The notes: a model not told the origin generated them from the letters alone. 64,000 nt of DNA from Orbaceae bacterium BiB (GCA_036251205.1 CP133958.1:2035210-2099209), one strand, 5' to 3'. Shown: positions 41,591 through 50,913, numbered from the stretch's first letter. Translations and numbers: made by a program.

Positions 41591-42260
41591 TGTAATCTCT
41601 CAGTACATAGCCAACACCACGTACTGTGTGTAGTAGCTTATTATCAAATCCATCATCAATTTTACGCCGTAAATAACCCACATAAACATCAATAACATTG
41701 GAATCATTGTCGTAATCAAAATTCCATCCATGATCGATAATTTGGTCGCGCGTTAATACTCGATTTGGATTATGCATAAAATACGATAAAATGGTAAACC
41801 CTTTTGCTGATAATTCAATTTGTTTATTGCCGCGTGTTACCGCTCTAGTTGTTAAGTCTAAAGTGAGATCTGAAAATTGTAGTACTGTTGATGTTTGCTC
41901 GCTATTACGCCGTAGTAATGCGCGAATCCGAGCTGACAGCTCATCATAAATAAATGGTTTAACTAGGTAATCATCAGCGCCAGCATCGAGACCAATAACT
42001 TTATCACCGATCCCATCTTTTGCTGTTAATAATAAGACTGGTGTTTTATTATGTTTTTTGCGCATCTGTTTTAAGACTGTTAAGCCGTCTTGAATGGGTA
42101 ACATAACATCCATCACGATACAATCATAAACGCCCATATCAATATAAGCTTGAGCTTCTTGCCCATCAGCAGCCATATCGACACCATACCCTTCTTGAGA
42201 AAGTCGTTTCGCTAACACATTTAGAATGGATTTTTCATCTTCGACTATAAGTATTCGCAC
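41577..42260 (-). CDS. OmpR/PhoB-family response regulator
   Basis: 227-residue regulator. The receiver domain (residues 1-~115) has acidic residues VEDE, the phosphorylation aspartate in CIVMDVMLP, the TAKD threonine and lysine in LVKPF. The C-terminal winged helix (residues ~125-222) has VLTRDQIIDHGW and VDVYVGYLRRKID. It is first gene of the regulator-kinase operon, with the cognate kinase overlapping it. Confidence 0.92.
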   Translation of the reverse strand: MRILIVEDEKSILNVLAKRLSQEGYGVDMAADGQEAQAYIDMGVYDCIVMDVMLPIQDGLTVLKQMRKKHNKTPVLLLTAKDGIGDKVIGLDAGADDYLVKPFIYDELSARIRALLRRNSEQTSTVLQFSDLTLDLTTRAVTRGNKQIELSAKGFTILSYFMHNPNRVLTRDQIIDHGWNFDYDNDSNVIDVYVGYLRRKIDDGFDNKLLHTVRGVGYVLRDYNEKN

Positions 42261-42572
42261 TGGTATTCTCTCTCTATTATTGTTATGGGTATTTTAGCGG
42301 TTAATTATCCTTTTTATCAATCTTTTATATGTGATTATGGCTGAAGGGTAAAATTATGCTTGCTATCTATATATGAATATGCGTTAATAATTGAGGCATT
42401 AGCTGTGCAACTTTTTTAAAGCATTAAGAATTGAATATAAAGTGATGAGTGAGTTCCTTGCATTTTCAACTTTTGCTCCCTCTAAGTGTTAAAAATTAGT
42501 TATGTAAGTTTATGTGAATGAGCATATCTTTTTTGATATGCAGTGAGTTTTATTTTTTAGGAAATTTTGAAA
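42261..42572. other. Intergenic region between response regulator and cold-shock gene
   Basis: This 312-bp AT-rich gap separates two divergent genes. It must hold both promoters and probably the long 5' leader typical of cspA-family mRNAs. I could not assign a -35/-10 pair or cold box with confidence, and no coding potential is apparent. Confidence 0.5.
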
Positions 42573-42782
42573 ATGACAAAGAAAACTGGCCAAGTTAAAT
42601 GGTTTAACGAAAGTAAAGGTTTTGGTTTTATCACCCCTACTGATGGTAGCAAAGATGTATTCGTACACTTTTCTGCAATTATGAATGATGGATTCAAAAC
42701 ATTAGCTGAAGGCCAAAATGTTGAATTCGTAATTCAAGACAGTGCTCGTGGTCCTGCGGCTGCTGAAGTTAAATTAATCTAA
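42573..42782 (+). CDS. Cold-shock protein, CspA family
   Basis: A 69-residue single OB-fold nucleic-acid chaperone. RNP1 is KGFGFITP and RNP2 is DVFVHFSAI, both intact; W10 lies in [12 protein letters not shown] 42573 follows AGGAAA; a TTG six bases upstream is also in frame. The match to CspA, CspC or CspE is similar, so no gene letter is given. It is monocistronic with its own terminator. Confidence 0.93.
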   Translation: MTKKTGQVKWFNESKGFGFITPTDGSKDVFVHFSAIMNDGFKTLAEGQNVEFVIQDSARGPAAAEVKLI

Positions 42783-42808
42783 TTATAAGATTATTTAATA
42801 GATGTTAG

Positions 42809-42833
42809 ACCCGTTCACGTAACGGGTTTTTTA
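42809..42833 (+). terminator. Terminator of the cold-shock gene
   Basis: The stem ACCCGTT/AACGGGT with loop CACGT is followed by a T-run. The rest of the gap to 43094 shows nothing recognisable apart from AT-rich promoter-like sequence. Confidence 0.9.
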
Positions 42834-43094
42834 TTTTCTACCTTCCTTCATTTCTTGCTATATATTTATCATCACTTTTCTGACGATATTTTGATTTATC
42901 TCACATTACTCTTAAACCATTAATATACAAGCATCTAACGATTGTTTGCTCTCATGATTCTTGCTAAAATTGACCGTTATTATTTTGTTTGTGCGGCATG
43001 ATGATAACTAATTTTTATACTAGCCCTCCCTTTAATTTTAGACGTTAGAAAAAAACATAAAAATAAATTATTATAAAGACTAAAGGCAAAACAA

Positions 43095-43982
43095 ATGAAA
43101 CCTTATTGTTATACTCCCCAATCATTCACCAAACATCTATTTATTTTAACCACATTAATTGGAACTTCTACTGCTTATGCAGAACAAATTATCATTACAG
43201 ATGGTCGATCCGGTCATGTTATTGATGGGCAATCTGTTGGTCGTATTGATGTTTGGAATAAGGGTACCGGTGTTGATATAAAAAATACAACAGCAAATGG
43301 TAGCGTCACTTACGTTAATGGTCCACAGGGAAATATTGAAAATACAACGATTAATTGTACAACATCTGGATGTAGTGGATTAATGGTACAAGGTACGCAA
43401 ACAATAGCGACTAGCGTAACGGGAGATGGTATTAATATTTCTGCAATGGGTGATGGTCTATATATTACAGGCTCTTCCTCTGTTGATTTAACTAATGTCA
43501 CCATTAGTTCAGGAAGCCATGGATTAGATCTCAATGGCAGTGTCGCAGGCAAAGACTTTGCTAATATGACTAAAATTGATGGTTTTGATATTACCGCCGG
43601 AAAATATGGCGTTTATGCTATGTTTGGTTCTCAAGTAGAACTATCAAATGGCACCATAACAACAACGGCTGATAAGGGCATCGGTATATATTTAGGGGGA
43701 GCAAATTATCGTGGTGATGAGCCGTTACAGACGACAGCAAAGATGAATAATGTCACGGTTCATACAAAAGGTAATAATGCCTATGGTGTTTATAGTGCTC
43801 AGATGTCGGGAAGTAATGGCGGTCCTAACCGTGGTGCTGTTTCATTATGGGATCACTCAAATATTATTACTGAAGGAGATGGCAGCTCTGGAATTATTGG
43901 TAGTTATAGCTGGAACACAATCACTCTTACTAATGGTTCTACAGTCATGACATCAGGTAATAATGATCTGCCCACATTTTAG
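43095..43982 (+). pseudogene. Autotransporter adhesin, 5' fragment (passenger start)
   Basis: 295 codons of a type V autotransporter: a signal peptide (residues ~1-28, ending TAYA) and a glycine/threonine/asparagine-rich passenger with regular beta-helix repeats (GDGLYITGSSSVDLTNVTIS, GKYGVYAMFGSQVELSNGTI). The stop TAG arises exactly at the junction with an IS3-family element. A 3' barrel fragment continues on the far side at 45195-45590, so the gene is broken and cannot reach the cell surface. Confidence 0.85.
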
Positions 43983-44003
43983 TGGAGAGTTATTTTCAAA
44001 TTA

Positions 44004-44792
44004 TTAAATCATTTTTTCTTCAAATTGAACAGGTGATAAATAGTTTAAATATGAATGTTTTCTTACTCGGTTATAGTAAACCTCAATGTACCACAAGATC
44101 ATCGATTTAGCTTGTGCCATATTTTCTAGTTTGTGTCGGTAAATCCATTCTGTTTTTAAGGTATGGAAAAAGCTTTCAGCCACCGCATTATCCCAACAGT
44201 TACCTTTGCGACTCATACTACACGTTAAGCCATAAGCCGTTAATATAGCTTGGTAATCATCGGAACAATACTGGCCACCACGGTCACTATGAACAATCAC
44301 TTTACTTGGATAGCCCCGATGAAGCAAAGCCATAGTTAAGGCTTGACAAACTAGCGAGCTTTCCATATGCAGATCCATCGCCCAGCCTATGATTTTACGA
44401 GAGTAGAGATCAAGTACAATCGCGAGGTATAACCACTGTCCGTTCACTTTAATGTAAGTTATATCGCATACCCAAGCTTGATTAGGTGTGTCCATGGTAA
44501 AGTGCCTATCTAAAATATTTTCAGCGACCGGTTTGTTGTGGTTACTGTCCGTTGTTTGTTTATACTTTTTGCGTTGTTTTGCTTTAAGGTGAAGCTTGTG
44601 CATTCGTCGACGAACTCGTTCACGTGATAAACAATAGCCTTCCTCCAAAAGTTCGACATGTAAACGCCGATAACCATAGAGATGCCGATGATCTTCAAAT
44701 AGTGTTTCAATCTTTTTGTCAAGCTGCTGATTAAACACTGTTCTCTGAGACGGTAATCGCTTTAAATAGGCATAGTAACCACTACTTGACAC
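44004..44792 (-). CDS. IS3-family transposase OrfB (DDE integrase core)
   Basis: 262 residues counted from a GTG; in vivo it is probably made as an OrfAB fusion. An HTH_21-like N-terminal part (HLYGYRRLHVEL, RRRMHKLHLKAKQRKKY) precedes the rve catalytic core with DITYIKVNGQWLYLA (D), HSDRGGQYCS (D) and DNAVAESFFHTLKTE (E). The frame is open upstream to the frameshift site at 44888-44894. It seems intact, so the element may still be active. Confidence 0.93.
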   Translation of the reverse strand: MSSSGYYAYLKRLPSQRTVFNQQLDKKIETLFEDHRHLYGYRRLHVELLEEGYCLSRERVRRRMHKLHLKAKQRKKYKQTTDSNHNKPVAENILDRHFTMDTPNQAWVCDITYIKVNGQWLYLAIVLDLYSRKIIGWAMDLHMESSLVCQALTMALLHRGYPSKVIVHSDRGGQYCSDDYQAILTAYGLTCSMSRKGNCWDNAVAESFFHTLKTEWIYRHKLENMAQAKSMILWYIEVYYNRVRKHSYLNYLSPVQFEEKMI

Positions 44793-44857
44793 GTCAAATA
44801 GATGAAATAAACGACGCTTAGATAGCGTGTTTTGCTTTTTAATAAATTCGTACCTGG

Positions 44858-45151
44858 CTATTTCAGGCTCGCAAAGTACTGAGCGGCCTTTTTTAGGATA
44901 TCGATCTCCTTTTTACGTAGCTCAAGCTCTTTTTTCATCGCTTTATTTTGACGCTCAAGTTCGTGATAGTCTGGTTTTTTATTTGATTTTATCGCTTGAT
45001 GGGTTGGTTTATTCATCGTTTGGTACATCCAATTACAAAATGTTTTGTAATTTATACCTAAATCATTGGCTGTTTGTCGATAAGTTTGTTCGCTATTTAG
45101 GGCTAAATTGATCGCTTCTTGTTTAAATTGGGGATCGTATTTTTTACTCAT
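44858..45151 (-). CDS. IS3-family transposase OrfA (helix-turn-helix)
   Basis: 97-residue DNA-binding protein with an HTH (YDPQFKQEAINLAL, TANDLGINYKTFCNW) and a C-terminal leucine-zipper-like coiled coil (ELERQNKAMKKELELRKKEI). The slippery heptamer A AAA AAG (minus strand, 44888-44894) lies near its end in phase for a -1 shift into orfB. Slippage there gives a continuous OrfAB reading frame. Confidence 0.93.
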   Translation of the reverse strand: MSKKYDPQFKQEAINLALNSEQTYRQTANDLGINYKTFCNWMYQTMNKPTHQAIKSNKKPDYHELERQNKAMKKELELRKKEIDILKKAAQYFASLK

Positions 45152-45194
45152 TTGAGACTCCTTTTTTGTTACTAAAAAGTCTCCACTAAACTAG

Positions 45195-45590
45195 GAGCAC
45201 ATCATACAACCACAAGGGCAGTTGATTTGGATGGGTGTTGACTCTAATACACATACCGAATCTGATGGCACTCGTGTATCGGGTAATGGTAATAACTTAC
45301 AAACTCGACTTGGTTTACGTATGATGATGGATGCCAACAAAATGAGTACTGAAACAGGCGGACGTATTTTCTTAGAAACAAACTGGTTATATAACTCATC
45401 GCCATTCTCAATCAAAATGAATAGTACAGAGGTTTCTCAATCAGGAGTTCGTAATCTTGCCGAATTTAAGGGTGGTTTTGAAAGTAATTTAAATAAACAT
45501 ACCAATATTTGGGTCAATGTGGGTTACCAACGCGGTGATCATAACTATCAAAATGTTGGATTATCATTTGGCGCTCAAGTCCGCTTCTAA
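45195..45590 (+). pseudogene. Autotransporter, 3' fragment (end of beta-barrel)
   Basis: The frame runs from the TAG at 45192 to the stop and encodes about 131 residues of an autotransporter beta-barrel: IQPQGQLIWMGVDSN, LQTRLGLRMMMDANK, and the last strand LSFGAQVRF with the terminal phenylalanine recognised by the BAM complex. It has no start or signal of its own. The first two thirds of a normal ~280-residue barrel are missing, so DNA was lost between this and the 5' fragment. Confidence 0.83.
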
Positions 45591-45616
45591 TTACGTTTTT
45601 TAGCGCTATTTAATGA

Positions 45617-45653
45617 AAAAACAGCAGGTTATTTTATAATCTGCTGTTTTTTT
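45617..45653 (+). terminator. Terminator after the autotransporter remnant
   Basis: The stem AAACAGCAG/CTGCTGTTT with inner TTAT/ATAA pairing is followed by a T-run. Confidence 0.87.
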
Positions 45654-45837
45654 ATATCATTTTTATCCACTCCTCGACTTATCTTATCTCTTGATTCCAA
45701 TGAGGTGCAAAATAACGGATATTTTTTGGTATCAATTTAAGTCGTCTATTGGTATGAGATTCTCTACAATCAATAATCAGTAAAACAGTGCTTATTGGTA
45801 ATCATAAGTATTGAGAACATTGATTTAGGAGAGGTAT

Positions 45838-46314
45838 ATGGAGGAATATAACAATAATAATCTGTTTTTTAATGATCTGATTCACTTAGATCATGCGTTC
45901 AAAAATTCAGATGAATTCTTTGATTTTATTTTTCCGATTCTTTATGCGAATGGATATGTTAAACAATCCTTTTTAGCAGCGATAAAAGCAAGAGAAGCTG
46001 CCTATCCAACGGCTTTACCTACTCAGCCATACGTAGTGGCATTACCACATACTGATATTGAGCATATCAACAAACCTTTCATTTCAGTCACTCGTGTAAA
46101 GGGTAATGTTGCTTGGCATGAAATGGCCAACAATGATTGCATTCTTCAAGCCAATTTCATTTTTTTATTAGGCTTTACTGAAAAAGATGGGCATATCAAT
46201 TTATTACAAACTCTGATGGCTTGTTTTACTGAAGGTGATTTTTTACAACAGCTTTATGAATGTCAGACTACTGAAGGTTTTATCCACTTACTTTATTCAA
46301 AAGTTAAGTTTTAA
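45838..46314 (+). CDS. PTS EIIA component, galactitol/fructose-type
   Basis: 158-residue cytosolic EIIA (PTS_EIIA_2 fold). The phospho-accepting histidine is in VVALPHTDIEHI. ATG follows GGAGAGG. It begins a same-strand run EIIA-EIIB-EIIC-regulator-aldolase-DhaK-DhaL. It resembles GatA but is named only by family, since the substrate is not known. Confidence 0.88.
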   Translation: MEEYNNNNLFFNDLIHLDHAFKNSDEFFDFIFPILYANGYVKQSFLAAIKAREAAYPTALPTQPYVVALPHTDIEHINKPFISVTRVKGNVAWHEMANNDCILQANFIFLLGFTEKDGHINLLQTLMACFTEGDFLQQLYECQTTEGFIHLLYSKVKF

Positions 46315-46332
46315 ACAATAGGAGACCAATAT

Positions 46333-46608
46333 ATGAAAAAAGTTATTGTTGCTTGTGGAAGCGGAGTTGCAACATCGCAAACAGTTGCAAGCAAAGTCAT
46401 GAGATTATTAAAAGAACAAGGTCATGATATTAAAGTTGAAGTGGTCGATTTGAAATCTGTTGATAGTCATATGAAAGATAGTGCTGCTTATATTGCTATT
46501 ACCAAGATAGATAAGACTTATCCGATTCCCGTTATTAATGGTATTGCGTTCTTAACAGGCATTGGAATGGATGCTGAACTACAAAAAATTATTAATGCTT
46601 GTAAGTAA
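46333..46608 (+). CDS. PTS EIIB component, galactitol-type
   Basis: 91-residue IIB protein. The phosphocysteine lies in the P-loop-like IVACGSGVATSQTVASKV, characteristic of the Gat/lactose-type IIB fold. It is 18 bp after EIIA with AGGAG upstream. It accepts phosphate from EIIA and passes it to the sugar during uptake by the adjacent EIIC. Confidence 0.9.
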   Translation: MKKVIVACGSGVATSQTVASKVMRLLKEQGHDIKVEVVDLKSVDSHMKDSAAYIAITKIDKTYPIPVINGIAFLTGIGMDAELQKIINACK

Positions 46609-46634
46609 TTAGCAACAACTAGAGGAGTGTCGCA

Positions 46635-48029
46635 ATGGATTTTCTCAGTTCGATAATTAACTATATTTTGAATTTAGGGGCACCGGTTTTTGTGCCGTTT
46701 ATTATGCTTATCGCAGGTCTTATTGTGCGTATGAAATTCCGAGATGCTTCATCAGCAGCCATTACATTAGGTGTCGCTTTTGTTGGAATGAGTATGCTTA
46801 TTGGCTTTATGGTCAGTGCAATTGGTGCTGCAGCACAGACGATGATGGATCGTACTGGAATTGAACTCAGTATTATTGATGGTGGTTGGACAACAATGGC
46901 CAACGTATCATGGGCTTGGCCGTATGCATTTCTGATGTTTCCACTGCAAGTCGGTATAAATATTGTGATGTTAATGATTAAAAAAACCAACACATTTAAT
47001 GCTGATTTATGGAATGTATGGGGTAAAATTTTTACGGCCTTTATTGTTGTTGCGGTGGCAAGTCCGATCATTGGCGGCGCAGCAGCACTGGTTTTATCAT
47101 TTATTATTGCCTCTTTCCAAACGATTATGGAGCTTAATTCGGGTGATATAAATCAGCATCGTATTGAAAAACTGACGGGTATTCCTGGAGTAACGTGTAC
47201 GCATCGTATGCTCTTTTTTGCTGCGATTTATTACCCTTTTGATCTACTATTGCGTCGAATTCCAGCACTGAATAAACCGATGGATGCCGCTGTATTACGT
47301 TCTAAAATTGGTGTATTTGCAGAAAACCATGTGATCGGTTTTATCCTTGGTGTTATCTTCGGTATTATTGCTGGATACGATATTGCTACAATTTTAATGT
47401 TAGGCGTGCAAGCCGCGACAGCATTAATGCTATTCCCAATGATCTCTAAACTATTTATGCAAGCATTATCGCCAATCTCAGAAGCGATTAGTGATTATAT
47501 GAATAAACGTTTTTCAGGTCGTAAATTCTTTGTTGGTTTGGATTGGCCATTTATGGGGGGCTCTAGCGAAATTTGGTTTACGGTGATTGTCGCTATTCCT
47601 TTTACATTGATCTGGGCGATTATTCTACCTGGTAACAAAATTCTACCATTTGCTGGCATTATTAATATTGCGTTGGTTGTTCCGGCATATATTCTGACTA
47701 ATGGCAATACGCTACGCATGGTTATTTTAGCGATTATTGGTGTACCGTTCTTCCTTTTTGTTGGTACTCAATTTGCACCGATTATTACAGACCTTGGTTT
47801 AATGACTAAAGCTATTGATATTCCACCTGAACAACTTATCTCAAACAGTTCGATTGATGCGCCAGTATTTACCTATGCATTTTCATTTTTAATACAGTGT
47901 GTACAGGGTTATTTTATTCCTCTATTGCTGGCCGTGTACTGGTGTGTTGGCTACTTTTTCTATGCTAAAGATCTCAAAAAGGAAGCCTCTTTAGCCCAAA
48001 AAAATAGTCTTGATAACTCAATAAATTGA
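46635..48029 (+). CDS. PTS EIIC component, galactitol-type
   Basis: 464-residue inner-membrane permease with about ten hydrophobic segments. It matches the EIIC-Gat family (PTS_EIIC type-2 galactitol): NLGAPVFVPFIMLIAGL near the N-terminus, VFAENHVIGFILGVIFGIIAGYD in the middle (quoted in part as ENHVIGFILG), and GLDWPFMGGSSEIW. The substrate is probably a polyol or related sugar, but cannot be fixed. Its stop TGA lies just before a strong hairpin and the regulator gene. Confidence 0.9.
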   Translation: MDFLSSIINYILNLGAPVFVPFIMLIAGLIVRMKFRDASSAAITLGVAFVGMSMLIGFMVSAIGAAAQTMMDRTGIELSIIDGGWTTMANVSWAWPYAFLMFPLQVGINIVMLMIKKTNTFNADLWNVWGKIFTAFIVVAVASPIIGGAAALVLSFIIASFQTIMELNSGDINQHRIEKLTGIPGVTCTHRMLFFAAIYYPFDLLLRRIPALNKPMDAAVLRSKIGVFAENHVIGFILGVIFGIIAGYDIATILMLGVQAATALMLFPMISKLFMQALSPISEAISDYMNKRFSGRKFFVGLDWPFMGGSSEIWFTVIVAIPFTLIWAIILPGNKILPFAGIINIALVVPAYILTNGNTLRMVILAIIGVPFFLFVGTQFAPIITDLGLMTKAIDIPPEQLISNSSIDAPVFTYAFSFLIQCVQGYFIPLLLAVYWCVGYFFYAKDLKKEASLAQKNSLDNSIN

Positions 48030-48036
48030 TGTGTTG

Positions 48037-48069
48037 TAGTGAGCAATCACCAAACGGAATTGCTCACTA
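48037..48069 (+). promoter_or_regulatory. Hairpin between EIIC and regulator genes
   Basis: An 11-bp perfect inverted repeat, TAGTGAGCAAT/ATTGCTCACTA, with an 11-base loop. It is followed by the regulator's ribosome binding site rather than a T-run. It could set the transcript boundary or lower regulator expression relative to the transporter. Confidence 0.65.
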
Positions 48070-48088
48070 CTTTGAGAGGTTTGATTAC

Positions 48089-50152
48089 ATGGTCGTAGAC
48101 AAAGCAATTCATCAAATATTAGCAGCAATTATTCATAATCCGACAATAACTGGTATTGAGTTAGAGAGTCAGTTTGCCTTAACACGTAAACAGCTGAGTT
48201 ATCGTTTGAGAAAAGTAAATGATTTCCTTGAGTCTAATCATCTTGAACCGATTAAGCGTTTCAAAACGGGTAAATTGAGTGTCCCTAAAATCGTAATTGA
48301 GACGTTTCGCGATAGTGGTGAAGCGATGACAGCTGGACGTTATATTTATTCGGAAGAGGAACGTTGTAATTTAATTATGTTCTTATTATTAATGAGAACA
48401 ACAAGGCAATCTCTTATTCATTTATCATCAGCGTTAACGGTTAGCCAAAATACAATTATCAACGATATTAAAAAAGTACAAAATAGTATTGAATCATATT
48501 ACCTACAAGTTAGCTATGATCGTGAAAATGGTTATCGAATTATTGGTGGTGAAATTAATAAGCGTTATTTGCTCCTCAATATTATTCGTAAGATTATTGG
48601 AATGCCAATTGCACAGAAAATCTTTTTTGATAATAGCAGTATTACGCTAGGTCAGCTTGAGCAAGTTGGTCATGTTTTTAGTGAAATTGAGAAAAAACTT
48701 AAAATACTCTTTACAGATGAGCAGTTACAAGAACTGATTTATTTTATCTGCTTTGTCTTACAACGTATTGAAGCTGGAAAAATGATTAAGACGCTTCCTG
48801 ATAATTATGCTGAAGCGGAACATAGCCGTGATTTCCATCTAATGCAAAAATTAATTGAAAAATTTGGCATTAAGGAACGCAATGAAAAGATTTTTCTAAC
48901 AATATTAGTCCAGAGCTCGAATATTCAAACCATTGCAGATAAATATTTTCATCTCGACGCGATTTTGTTGGAAAGTGTTGTCGTCGTTATCAATAATTTT
49001 GAACAAATTAGCTGTATTACGTTTAAAGATAAAAATGAACTGACTGAACGGATTTATCAGCACTGGAAACCTGCCTATTATCGTATTCGTTACCATATAT
49101 CGAACATTAATAGTGTTTACGACATCGTATTACAGGATTTTGGGCATCTACATGAGATTGTCCGCCGGGCGATCGCCCCTTTCGAACGTCTATTACATTG
49201 CAAAATGCCTGATGAAGAGGTCTCCTTTATCACGGTATTATTTGGCGGTTGGTTAACTCGCGAGGGGATGATTAACCAAATCAAAACGAAAAAAATTGCT
49301 ATTGTTGTCTGTGAAAATAGCGCAACAGTATCAACTTACCTGTATTTAACGTTACAAGTTTTATTACCTGAGCTGCACTTTGCTACAGCTATGTCAAAAC
49401 GTGAGTTTGAAAAGTATAACCGCTACTATGATATTGTGTTTTCAACCTCTCATTTGGTGACGGATAAAATGTTATTTGTCGTCAATCCCTCACTTAGCCA
49501 TTTTCATAAAAATGCATTTCGAAATCAGGTTATCGGTACCTTACAAGGTATCGACCCGAGCATTATTCAAGTTGAGGAACTCATATCAATTATTGAAAAA
49601 TATGCTCACCTTGTGGATAAAAAAGCACTGCAAAAAGAGTTAACGGAGTATTTATATAATGATAACGATAGTGACCACGCATTACGTATTAGCCAATTAT
49701 CTGTACCCTCTTTAGCTGAACTATTACCGATTGAGCACATTCATATTTTACCTACGATGGCACTGTCTTGGCAAAATACCATTACGCTGGCAGCAAAACC
49801 GCTACTCGATAGGCAATTCATTGAACCTTATTATCTGGAAAGAATGATTGATAAAATTCAATTTGAACAGCCATACATTATGCTTGTTGATGGTTTAATC
49901 ATTGCTCATGCCGGTATTGAAGATGGTGCCAATCAAGCTTGTATGTCTCTACTCAAATTACCAGAACGCATTGATATTCTCGGTTATATGCAAGCAGATT
50001 TAATTATTGTATTAGCTACCAACAATCCACAAAAACACTTAAAGGCCTTAGCACAACTTAACGAGTTTTTAGAATTTCATCACGGCGCGAGTCGTATTCG
50101 AGATGCACAGAGCCAAGATGAGATCTATTCATTATTAGCCCACTACCAGTAA
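48089..50152 (+). CDS. PRD- and PTS-domain transcriptional regulator (MtlR/BglG superfamily)
   Basis: 687-residue regulator. N-terminal HTH modules (residues ~1-60 and ~95-150, ALTVSQNTIINDIKK), two PRD domains (residues ~160-380, with conserved histidines such as in LHEIVRRAIAPFE), a IIB-like segment (~400-490) and a C-terminal EIIA-like domain (MLVDGLIIAHAGIEDGANQA). Such proteins activate their PTS operon according to phosphorylation by HPr and the cognate EIIB. An upstream ATG at 48029 is in frame, but GAGAGG and the intervening hairpin favour 48089. It is inside the operon it probably controls. Confidence 0.87.
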   Translation: MVVDKAIHQILAAIIHNPTITGIELESQFALTRKQLSYRLRKVNDFLESNHLEPIKRFKTGKLSVPKIVIETFRDSGEAMTAGRYIYSEEERCNLIMFLLLMRTTRQSLIHLSSALTVSQNTIINDIKKVQNSIESYYLQVSYDRENGYRIIGGEINKRYLLLNIIRKIIGMPIAQKIFFDNSSITLGQLEQVGHVFSEIEKKLKILFTDEQLQELIYFICFVLQRIEAGKMIKTLPDNYAEAEHSRDFHLMQKLIEKFGIKERNEKIFLTILVQSSNIQTIADKYFHLDAILLESVVVVINNFEQISCITFKDKNELTERIYQHWKPAYYRIRYHISNINSVYDIVLQDFGHLHEIVRRAIAPFERLLHCKMPDEEVSFITVLFGGWLTREGMINQIKTKKIAIVVCENSATVSTYLYLTLQVLLPELHFATAMSKREFEKYNRYYDIVFSTSHLVTDKMLFVVNPSLSHFHKNAFRNQVIGTLQGIDPSIIQVEELISIIEKYAHLVDKKALQKELTEYLYNDNDSDHALRISQLSVPSLAELLPIEHIHILPTMALSWQNTITLAAKPLLDRQFIEPYYLERMIDKIQFEQPYIMLVDGLIIAHAGIEDGANQACMSLLKLPERIDILGYMQADLIIVLATNNPQKHLKALAQLNEFLEFHHGASRIRDAQSQDEIYSLLAHYQ

Positions 50153-50178
50153 GTCAATTATTTAATAGGAGCATGACT

Positions 50179-50841
50179 ATGTTAGAGATTCAAAAAAAAT
50201 ATGTTGTTGATATGGCTAAAAAGTCCGCTGAATGGGGGCTTTGTAAACATAAAGCTGGCAATTCAAGCGTGCGTGACAAAGAGACTGGATATGTACTTGT
50301 GACTCCAACAACCATTGATAAGCAGCTATTAACACCTCGAGATATTGTTGTCATGGATGTTAATGCTAATGTGATTGAAGCAGAGTCAGGCCTTCGTCCG
50401 ACTAGCGAATGTTTGATGCATATTGAGATCTATAAAGCTCGTCCTGATGTATTTGCTATTTCACATACCCATTCCATCTATGCAACTGCTTTTGCTGTAT
50501 TAGCCAGACCGATTCCAGCGGTCGTCTATGAATGTGCTATCTTAAACCTTAAAGATGGAGTGATTCCTGTCGCGCCATATGGTCGTCCAGGTACGCCAGA
50601 TTTATCTAATAGTGTGATTGAACCTATCAAACGAGCTGATGCTATTTTAATGGAAAAACATGGTGCGATTGCGGTTGATAAAGATCCGTACGAAGCGGTT
50701 CTAAAGGCCGCTTATATTGAAGAAATGGCAGAAATTTATTATCACGCCTTACTGATTAATAATGGCAAAGATCCTGGTGGGTTTGCTGCGCAAGAGCTAC
50801 AGCAGTGGGCTTATCCTTCAGAAATCAAATTCAAAAACTAG
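50179..50841 (+). CDS. Class II aldolase (FucA/AraD family)
   Basis: 220-residue zinc aldolase related to L-fuculose-phosphate aldolase. Zinc ligands and the catalytic acid are seen in TSECLMHIEIY (Glu), SHTHSIYATAF (two His) and LMEKHGAIAV (His). Substrate phosphate-binding residues lie in KAGNSSVR. It would cleave a ketose 1-phosphate to DHAP and an aldehyde. ATG 50179 is 7 bases after AGGAG; an ATG at 50173 is too close. It follows the regulator gene closely. The exact substrate is unknown. Confidence 0.88.
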   Translation: MLEIQKKYVVDMAKKSAEWGLCKHKAGNSSVRDKETGYVLVTPTTIDKQLLTPRDIVVMDVNANVIEAESGLRPTSECLMHIEIYKARPDVFAISHTHSIYATAFAVLARPIPAVVYECAILNLKDGVIPVAPYGRPGTPDLSNSVIEPIKRADAILMEKHGAIAVDKDPYEAVLKAAYIEEMAEIYYHALLINNGKDPGGFAAQELQQWAYPSEIKFKN

Positions 50842-50852
50842 CTTGAATTATC

Positions 50853-50884
50853 AAATATCGCTTTAATTAAAGCGATATTTTTCT
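50853..50884 (+). terminator. 28-bp palindrome between aldolase and dhaK genes
   Basis: A perfect palindrome (AAATATCGCTTTAA and its complement) is followed by T-rich sequence. It may be a weak terminator or attenuator separating the transport/aldolase genes from the kinase genes. Confidence 0.65.
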
Positions 50885-50913
50885 CAATAGCTTTATTAAT
50901 CAAGGGAATAGTG

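Larger units (their letters stand above)
43980..45188 (-). mobile_element. IS3-family insertion sequence
   Basis: About 1.2 kb with imperfect terminal inverted repeats: TAGTGGAGA on the left and TCTCCACTA on the right, with further partial matches inside. Its ends may equally be the inner TG...CA (43983-45185) usual for IS3. It holds overlapping orfA and orfB on the minus strand. The flanks show no target-site duplication, and the two flanking autotransporter pieces are not contiguous, which suggests deletion or recombination after insertion. Confidence 0.9.

Noticed and set aside
44827-45111. 94-codon plus-strand frame opposite the IS orfA
   Set aside because: Antisense shadow of the transposase gene with no supporting signals.
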